This document shows, piece by piece, positions 55,791 to 64,000 of a stretch of 64,000 nucleotides of DNA (position 1 is its first letter; each line of letters begins with the position of its first letter). Under the pieces are notes generated by a model, which was not told the DNA's origin, did no database searches, and saw only the letters and a list, made by a program, of their open reading frames with translations. The position numbers and the translations under genes are program-made. Source of the DNA: Tetradesmus obliquus (lineage: Eukaryota > Chlorophyta > Chlorophyceae > Sphaeropleales > Scenedesmaceae); the NCBI GenBank assembly GCA_030272155.1, contig CP126192.1, forward strand, positions 4,436,501-4,500,500, given 5' to 3'.

Positions 55791-57970
55791 TTTTGTATGT
55801 CGGTCCTAGGCAGGTGGGGGCCTCACATGCTTGGTCATGGATTGTCCGGGATAAATGCGTCCAGTAGGATTTTTAGCCGGCCAGTGAGTTTCCAGTGGCG
55901 GTTCACAGACACCCCTGCCAGCCCGCCTCCTTCGTCTAGGACATTCGTACGGCTTCAAATTTGATAAATAATCATTCTACAAACAGGTGTAACAACGAAT
56001 AAACTCTCACGATGCACACATAGCAAATTTAACAAATGCGCCACTACGCGGGCCGGGCCGAAATTTCAACCGTGGCGGCACATCGAAGGCCGCTGCGATT
56101 ACTTTTGTATGTCGGTCCTAGGCAGGTGGGGGCCTCACATGCTTGGTCATGGATTGTCCGGGATAAATGCGTCCAGTAGGATTTGTAGCCGGCCAGTGAG
56201 TTTCCAGTGGCGGTTCACAGACACCCCTGCCAGCCCGCCTCCTTCGTCTAGGACATTCGTACGGCTTCAAATTTGATAAATAAACATTTTACAAACAGGT
56301 GTAACAACGAATAAACTCTCACGAGGCACACATAGCAAATTTAAGGAGCAAGTGCACAGTTATTTAGGTCAGCCCTTGTAACGTTCTTGCTTCAAAAAAA
56401 AAAAACGTTCATGCTTAAAAAAAAAAATAGCAAATTTAACAAATGCGCCACTACGCGGGCCGGGCCGAAGTTTCAACCGTGGCGGCACGTCGAAGGCCGC
56501 TGCGATTACTTTTGTATGTCGGTCCTAGGCAGGTGGGGGCCTCACATGCTTGGTCATGGATTGTCCGGGATAAATGCGTCCAGTAGGATTTGTAGCCGGC
56601 CAGTGAGTTTCCAGTGGCGGTTCACAGACACCCCTGCCAGCCCGCCTCCTTCGTCTAGGAAAAACGTACGGCTTCAAATTTGATTAATAAACATTTTACA
56701 AACAGGTGTAACAACGAATAAACTCTCACGAGGCACACATAGCACAACTCCAAAATGGCCACTACGCGGGCCGGGCCGAAATTTCAACCGTGGCGGCACG
56801 TCGAAGGCCGCTGCGCGGAGCAAGTGCACAGTTATTTAGGTCAGCCCTTGTAACGTTCTTGCTTCAAAAAAAAAAAAAAATAAAAAATGCACACATAGCA
56901 AATTTAACAAATGCGCCACTACGCGGGCCGGGCCGAAATTTCAACCGTGGCGGCACATCGAAGGCCGCTGCGATTACTTTTGTATGTCGGTCCTAGGCAG
57001 GTGGGGGCGTCACATGCTTGGTCATGGATTGTCCGGGATAAATGCGTCCAGTAGGATTTGTAGCCGGCCAGTGAGTTTCCAGTGGCGGTTCACAGACACC
57101 CCTGCCAGCCCGCCTCCTTCGTCTAGGAAAAACGTACGGCTTCAAATTTGATTAATAAACATTTTACAAACAAGTGTAACAACGAATAAACTCTCACGAT
57201 GCACACACAGCAAATTTAACAAATGCGCCACTACGCGGGCCGGGCCGAAATTTCAACCGTGGCGGCACGTCGAAGGCCACTGCGATTACTTTTGTATGTC
57301 GGTCCTAGGCAGGTGGGGGCCTCACATGCTTGGTCATGGATTGATCGGGATAAATGCGTCCAGAAAAATGTTTATGGAGCAAGTGCACAGTTATTTAAAT
57401 CAGCCCTTGTAACGTTCTTGCTTCAAAAAAAAAAAAAAAGCTGCAGTTTACAGGCAGCATTACGGCTTCAAATTTTATAAATAAACATTTTACAAACAGG
57501 TGTAACAACGAATAAACTCTCACGAGGCACACATAGCACAACTCCAAAATGGCCACTACGCGGGCCGGGCCAAAATTTCAACCGTGGCGGCACGTCGAAG
57601 GCCGCTGCGATTACTTTTGTATGTCGGTCCTAGGCAGGTGGGGGCCTCACATGCTTGGTCATGGATTGTCCGGGATAAATGCGTCCAGTAGGATTTTTAG
57701 CCGGCCAGTGAGTTTCCAGTGGCGGTTCACAGACACCCCTGCCAGCCCGCCTCCTTCGTCTAGGACATTCGTACGGCTTCAAATTTGATTAATAAACATT
57801 TTACAAACAGGTGTAACAACGAATAAACTCTCACGAGGCACACATAGCACAACTCCAAAATGGCCACTACGCGGGCCGGGCCGAAATTTCAACCGTGGCG
57901 GCACGTCGAAGGCCGCTGCGCGGAGCAAGTGCACAGTTATTTAGGTCAGCCCTTGTAACGTTCTTGCTTC

Positions 57971-58001
<31 letters not shown>

Positions 58002-58752
58002 CATATCAAATTTAACAAATGCGCCACTACGCGGGCCGGGCCGAAATTTCAACCGTGGCGGCACATCGAAGGCCGCTGCGATTACTTTTGTATGTCGGTC
58101 CTAGGCAGGTGGGGGCCTCACATGCTTGGTCATGGATTGTCCGGGATAAATGCGTCCAGTAGGATTTGTAGCCGGCCAGTGAGTTTCCAGTGGCGGTTCA
58201 CAGACACCCCTGCCAGCCCGCCTCCTTCGTCTAGGAAAAACGTACGGCTTCAAATTTGATTAATAAACATTCTACAAACAGGTGTAACAACGAATAAACT
58301 CTCACGATGCACACATAGCAAATTTAACAAATGCGCCACTACGCGGGCCGGGCCGAAATTTCAACCGTGGCGGCACATCGAAGGCCGCTGCGATTACTTT
58401 TGTATGTCGGTCCTAGGCAGGTGGGGGCCTCACATGCTTGGTCATGGATTGTCCGGGATAAATGCGTCCAGTAGGATTTGTAGCCGGCCAGTGAGTTTCC
58501 AGTGGCGGTTCACAGACACCCCTGCCAGCCCGCCTCCTTCGTCTAGGAAAAACGTACGGCTGCAAATTTGATTAATAAACATTTTACAAACAGGTGTAAC
58601 AACGAATAAACTCTCACGAGGCACACATAGCACAACTCCAAAATGGCCACTACGCGGGCCGGGCCGAAATTTCAACCGTGGCGGCACGTCGAAGGCCGCT
58701 GCGCGGAGCAAGTGCACAGTTATTTAGGTCAGCCCTTGTAACGTTCTTGCTT

Positions 58753-58800
<48 letters not shown>

Positions 58801-59032
58801 CGCTGCGATTACTTTTGTATGTCGGTCCTAGGCTGGTGGGGGCCTAACATGCTTGGTCATGGATTGTCCGGGATAAATGCGTCCAGTAGGATTTGTAGCC
58901 GGCCAGTGAGTTTCCAGTGGCGGTTCACAGACACCCCTGCCAGCCCGCCTCCTTCGTCTAGGACATTCGTACGGCTTCAAATTTGATAAATAAACATTCT
59001 ACAAACAGGTGTAACAACGAATAAACTCTCAC
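55791..59032 (+). repeat. Satellite block with short LINE 3' insertions and a 43-nt A-run
   Basis: About ten monomers with a double-tailed LINE insertion (about 56345-56427), LINE 3' ends at about 56816-56886, 57921-57995 and 58704-58797, and a chimaeric monomer at about 57223-57470. The A-run at 58755-58797 is the longest in the window and is followed by GGCCGCTGCG. Confidence 0.85.
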
Positions 59033-59696
59033 AATGGATCTTTTTATGGAGCAAGTGCACAGTTATTTAGGTCCGCCCTTGTAACGTTCTTGCTTCAAAA
59101 AAAAAAAAAAAAAAAAAAACACAAGACGCCTATTAATAGGTGACGGATTGTCGACACAGACAATCCCCACCTGACTATTCATGGACTCTCCACTTCATGC
59201 AAAGCACATCCTCACGATGCACACATAGCAAATTTAACAAATGGGCGTCTTGTGTAGGTGTCGTAATACTGCCTGTAAAGTGCAGCTTGTAGAGGTGTAC
59301 AAGTCACCATTTTTTATTTTTTTTTTTTGAAGCAAGAACGTTACAAGGGCTGACCTAAATAACTGTGCACTTGCTCCATAAAAAGATCCATTGAGAGAGT
59401 GAGGCAACCTGTTCCGCACTCACTCCACAGGTCTCTTGTACCCAGAGACGCTGTCACACGATTTTTTTTTTTTTTTTTTGAAGCAAGAACGTTACAAGGG
59501 CTGACCTAAATAACTGTGCACTTGCTCCATAAAAAGATCCATTGATCTGTCACACGATCATGCAGACAGCCCCTTGCGGAGCAGCCCCGAAAGGCATCCA
59601 GGACCTGACCGAGTGCCCAGACTCCACTAAAATCACAGTCGCGCAATGACGTCCTGTGATGTGTGACAGACCGTGACTGGCCCTTGAATCAAAATC
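59033..59696. mobile_element. LINE-fragment composite, higher-order repeat copy
   Basis: Same order; landmark at 59245. It has a private base change (GTAATACTGCC instead of GTAATGCTGCC, near 59267). Confidence 0.8.
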
Positions 59697-62647
59697 TTTT
59701 GTATGTCGGTCCTAGGCAGGTGGGGGCCTCACATGCTTGGTCATGGATTGTCCGGGATAAATGCGTCCAGTAGGATTTTTAGCCGGCCAGTGAGTTTCCA
59801 GTGGCGGTTCACAGACACCCCTGCCAGCCCGCCTCCTTCGTCTAGGACATTCGTACGGCTTCAAATTTGATAAATAATCATTCTACAAACAGGTGTAACA
59901 ACGAATAAACTCTCACGATGCACACATAGCACAACTCAAAAAAAAAAAAAAAAAAAAAACTCCAAAATGGCCACTACGCGGGCCGGGCCGAAATTTCAAC
60001 CGTGGCGGCACATCGAAGGCCGCTGCGATTACTTTTGTATGTCGGTCCTAGGCAGGTGGGGGCCTCACATGCTTGGTCATGGATTGTCCGGGATAAATGC
60101 GTCCAGTAGGATTTGTAGCCGGCCAGTGAGTTTCCAGTGGCGGTTCACAGACACCCCTGCCAGCCCGCCTCCTTCGTCTAGGAAAAACGTACGGCTTCAA
60201 ATTTGATTAATAAACATTTTACAAACAAGTGTAACAACGAATAAACTCTCACGAGGCACACACAGCAAATTTAACAAATGCGCCACTACGCGGGCCGGGC
60301 CGAAATTTCAACCGTGGCGGCACGTCGAAGGCCACTGCGATTACTTTTGTATGTCGGTCCTAGGCAGGTGGGGGCCTCACATGCTTGGTCATGGATTGAT
60401 CGGGATAAAAGCGTCCAGAAAAATGTTTATGGAGCAAGTGCACAGTTATTTAAATCAGCCCTTGTAACGTTCTTGCTTCAAAAAAAAAAAAAGCTGCAGT
60501 TTACAGGCAGCATTACGGCTTCAAATTTGATAAATAAACATTTAACAAACAGGTGTAACAACGAAAAAACTCTCACGAGGCACACATAGCACAACTCCAA
60601 AATGGCCACTACGCGGGCCGGGCCAAAATTTCAACCGTGGCGGCACGTCGAAGGCCGCTGCGATTACTTTTGTATGTCGGTCCTAGGCAGGTGGGGGCCT
60701 CACATGCTTGGTCATGGATTGTCCGGGATAAATGCGTCCAGTAGGATTTTTAGCCGGCCAGTGAGTTTCCAGTGGCGGTTCACAGACACCCCTGCCAGCC
60801 CGCCTCCTTCGACTAGGACATTCGTACGGCTTCAAATTTGATAAATAATCATTCTACAAACAGGTGTAACAACGAATAAACTCTCACGATGCACACATAG
60901 CAAATTTAACAAATGCGCCACTACGCGGGCCGGGCCGAAATTTCAACCGTGGCGGCACATCGAAGGCCGCTGCGATTACTTTTGTATGTCGGTCCTAGGC
61001 AGGTGGGGGCCTCACATGCTTGGTCATGGATTGTCCGGGATAAATGCGTCCAGTAGGATTTGTAGCCGGCCAGTGAGTTTCCAGTGGCGGTTCACAGACA
61101 CCCCTGCCAGCCCGCCTCCTTCGTCTAGGACATTCGTACGGCTTCAAATTTGATAAATAAACATTTTACAAACAGGTGTAACAACGAATAAACTCTCACG
61201 AGGCACACATAGCAAATTTAAGGAGCAAGTGCACAGTTATTTAGGTCAGCCCTTGTAACGTTCTTGCTTCAAAAAAAAAAAACGTTCATGCTTAAAAAAA
61301 AAATAGCAAATTTAACAAATGCGCCACTACGCGGGCCGGGCCGAAGTTTCAACCGTGGCGGCACGTCGAAGGCCGCTGTGATTACTTTTGTATGTCGGTC
61401 CTAGGCAGGTGGGGGCCTCACATGCTTGGTCATGGATTGTCCGGGATAAATGCGTCCAGTAGGATTTGTAGCCGGCCAGTGAGTTTCCAGTGGCGGTTCA
61501 CAGACACCCCTGCCAGCCCGCCTCCTTCGTCTAGGAAAAACGTACGGCTTCAAATTTGATTAATAAACATTTTACAAACAGGTGTAACAACGAATAAACT
61601 CTCACGAGGCACACATAGCACAACTCCAAAATGGCCACTACGCGGGCCGGGCCGAAATTTCAACCGTGGCGGCACGTCGAAGGCCGCTGCGCGGAGCAAG
61701 TGCACAGTTATTTAGGTCAGCCCTTGTAACGTTCTCGCTTCAAAAAAAAAAAAAAAAAAAAAAAGGCCGCTGCGATTACTTTTGTATGTCGGTCCTAGGC
61801 AGGTGGGGGCCTCACATGCTTGGTCATGGATTGTCCGGGATAAATGCGTCCAGTAGGATTTTTAGCCGGCCAGTGAGTTTCCAGTGGCGGTTCACAGACA
61901 CCCCTGCCAGCCCGCCTCCTTCGTCTAGGACATTCGTACGGCTTCAAATTTGATAAATAATCATTCTACAAACAGGTGTAACAACGAATAAACTCTCACG
62001 ATGCACACATAGCACAACTCAAAAAAAAAAAAAAAAAAAAAAACTCCAAAATGGCCACTACGCGGGCCGGGCCGAAATTTCAACCGTGGCGGCACATCGA
62101 AGGCCGCTGCGATTACTTTTGTATGTCGGTCCTAGGCAGGTGGGGGCCTCACATGCTTGGTCATGGATTGTCCGGGATAAATGCGTCCAGTAGGATTTGT
62201 AGCCGGCCAGTGAGTTTCCAGTGGCGGTTCACAGACACCCCTGCCAGCCCGCCTCCTTCGTCTAGGAAAAACGTACGGCTTCAAATTTGATTAATAAACA
62301 TTTTACAAACAGGTGTAACAACGAATAAACTCTCACGAGGCACACATAGCACAACTCCAAAATGGCCACTACGCGGGCCGGGCCGAAATTTCAACCGTGG
62401 CGGCACGTCGAAGGCCGCTGCAATTACTTTTGTATGTCGGTCCTAGGCTGGTGGGGGCCTAACATGCTTGGTCATGGATTGTCCGGGATAAATGCGTCCA
62501 GTAGGATTTGTAGCCGGCCAGTGAGTTTCCAGTGGCGGTTCACAGACACCCCTGCCAGCCCGCCTCCTTCGTCTAGGACATTCGTACGGCTTCAAATTTG
62601 ATAAATAAACATTCTACAAACAGGTGTAACAACGAATAAACTCTCAC
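59697..62647 (+). repeat. Satellite block with short LINE 3' insertions
   Basis: About nine monomers with a chimaeric monomer (about 60278-60525), a double-tailed LINE insertion (about 61220-61304), a LINE 3' end at about 61692-61764 and an A-run at about 62021-62043. Monomers at 62051 and 62362 are 311 bp apart. Confidence 0.85.
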
Positions 62648-63412
62648 AATGGATCTTTTTATGGAGCAAGTGCACAGTTATTTAGGTCCGCCCTTGTAAC
62701 GTTCTTGCTTCAAAAAAAAAAAAAAAAAATATGGAGCAAGTGCACAGTTATTTAGGTCAGCCGTTGTAACGTTCTTGCTTCAAAAAAAAAAAAAAAAAAA
62801 AGGTGCACTTTACAGGCAGCATTACGACACCTACACAAGACGCCTATTAATAGGTGACGGATTGTCGACACAGACAATCCCCACCTGACTATTCATGGAC
62901 TCTCCACTTCATGCAAAGCACATCCTCACGATGCACACATAGCAAATTTAACAAATGGGCGTCTTGTGTAGGTGTCGTAATGCTGCCTGTAAAGTGCAGC
63001 TTGTAGAGGTGTACAAGTCACCATTTTTTATTTTTTTTTTTTGAAGCAAGAACGTTACAAGGGCTGACCTAAATAACTGTGCACTTGCTCCATAAAAAGA
63101 TCCATTGAGAGAGTGAGGCAACCTGTTCCGCACTCACTCCACAGGTCTCTTGTACCCAGAGACGCTGTCACACGTTTTTTTTTTTTTTTTTTTTTGAAGC
63201 AAGAACGTTACAAGGGCTGACCTAAATAACTGTGCACTTGCTCCATAAAAAGATCCATTGATCTGTCACACGATCATGCAGACAGCCCCTTGCGGAGCAG
63301 CCCCGAAAGGCATCCAGGACCTGACCGAGTGCCCAGACTCCACTAAAATCACAGTCGCGCAATGACGTCCTGTGATGTGTGACAGACCGTGACTGGCCCT
63401 TGAATCAAAATC
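62648..63412. mobile_element. LINE-fragment composite, extended higher-order repeat copy
   Basis: Same order as the other composites but about 100 bp longer, because a second plus LINE 3' end (about 62730-62802) follows the first. The same double 3' end is present at 42617-42783. Landmark at 62959. Confidence 0.8.
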
Positions 63413-64000
63413 TTTTGTATGTCGGTCCTAGGCAGGTGGGGGCCTCACATGCTTGGTCATGGATTGTCCGGGATAAATGCGTCCAGTAGGATTTTTAGCC
63501 GGCCAGTGAGTTTCCAGTGGCGGTTCACAGACACCCCTGCCAGCCCGCCTCCTTCGTCTAGGACATTCGTACGGCTTCAAATTTGATAAATAATCATTCT
63601 ACAAACAGGTGTAACAACGAATAAACTCTCACGATGCACACATAGCACAACTCAAAAAAAAAAAAAAAAAAAAAACTCCAAAATGGCCACTACGCGGGCC
63701 GGGCCGAAATTTCAACCGTGGCGGCACATCGAAGGCCGCTGCGATTACTTTTGTATGTCGGTCCTAGGCAGGTGGGGGCCTCACATGCTTGGTCATGGAT
63801 TGTCCGGGATAAATGCGTCCAGTAGGATTTGTAGCCGGCCAGTGAGTTTCCAGTGGCGGTTCACAGACACCCCTGCCAGCCCGCCTCCTTCGTCTAGGAC
63901 ATTCGTACGGCTTCAAATTTGATAAATAATCATTCTACAAACAGGTGTAACAACGAATAAACTCTCACGATGCACACATAGCACAACTCAAAAAAAAAAA
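63413..64000 (+). repeat. Satellite block running off the window
   Basis: A partial monomer, an A-run (about 63653-63675), one full monomer from 63683 and the start of the next A-run at 63990. The array clearly continues beyond the window. Confidence 0.9.

Noticed and set aside
24405-64000. CRISPR array or tandem gene family
   Set aside because: The spacing, unit length, tails and eukaryotic context fit satellite and LINE repeats. There are no unique spacers between short repeats.
24009-64000. Telomere
   Set aside because: No run of TTTAGGG, TTTTAGGG or similar was seen on either strand, so the array is not shown to be next to a telomere.

Overview
The window looks like nuclear DNA of a chlorophyte green alga. 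The coding part is GC-rich and full of (CAG/CTG)n. It is split into short exons with GTGNG donors and CAG acceptors. The retroelement 3' ends carry TGTAA, the usual green-algal polyadenylation signal, about 10 nt before their poly(A) tails. The encoded protein is a plant/algal type VPS13 with VPS62-type WRP repeats. An order such as Sphaeropleales is possible but is only a guess.

Region 1 (1-23622) is the 3' part of one very large plus-strand gene, a VPS13-family bridge-like lipid transfer protein. I can chain 38 exons (110-283 to 23373-23622) in which every intron phase agrees. They give 4,771 codons to the stop, and the N-terminal chorein end lies upstream of the window. Domains in order: PH-like, VPS13 lipid-groove segments, four VPS62-type motifs, six Asn-containing VAB/SHR-BD repeats interrupted by C2-like and DysF-like segments, the VPS13 C-terminal helical region, a PH-like domain and two more VPS62-type motifs. 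One intron holds an 11-copy 43-bp minisatellite. Region 2 (23623-24008) is the 3' flank.

Region 3 (24009-64000, continuing past the window) is about 40 kb with no recognisable host gene. It is a compound array of a 311/312-bp satellite and an L1-type LINE. One long LINE copy (32063-37965) has a continuous 1,701-codon frame carrying endonuclease, reverse transcriptase and a zinc-knuckle domain. It ends in a 22-nt poly(A) tail and is flanked by an 11-bp target-site duplication inside the satellite. A 2-kb copy lies on the minus strand at 25136-27150. Many very short LINE 3' ends have inserted into the satellite and into each other. From about 40.7 kb a composite of LINE fragments plus satellite monomers is itself repeated as a higher-order repeat, with spacings of 1530-1533 bp or about 3.4-4.4 kb.

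This arrangement recalls the Zepp/ZeppL LINE clusters known from green algae, subtelomeric in Chlorella and centromeric in Coccomyxa and Chlamydomonas. The array is therefore a good candidate centromere or subtelomere beginning under 0.4 kb after a housekeeping gene. No telomere repeat was seen, so the choice between the two stays open.
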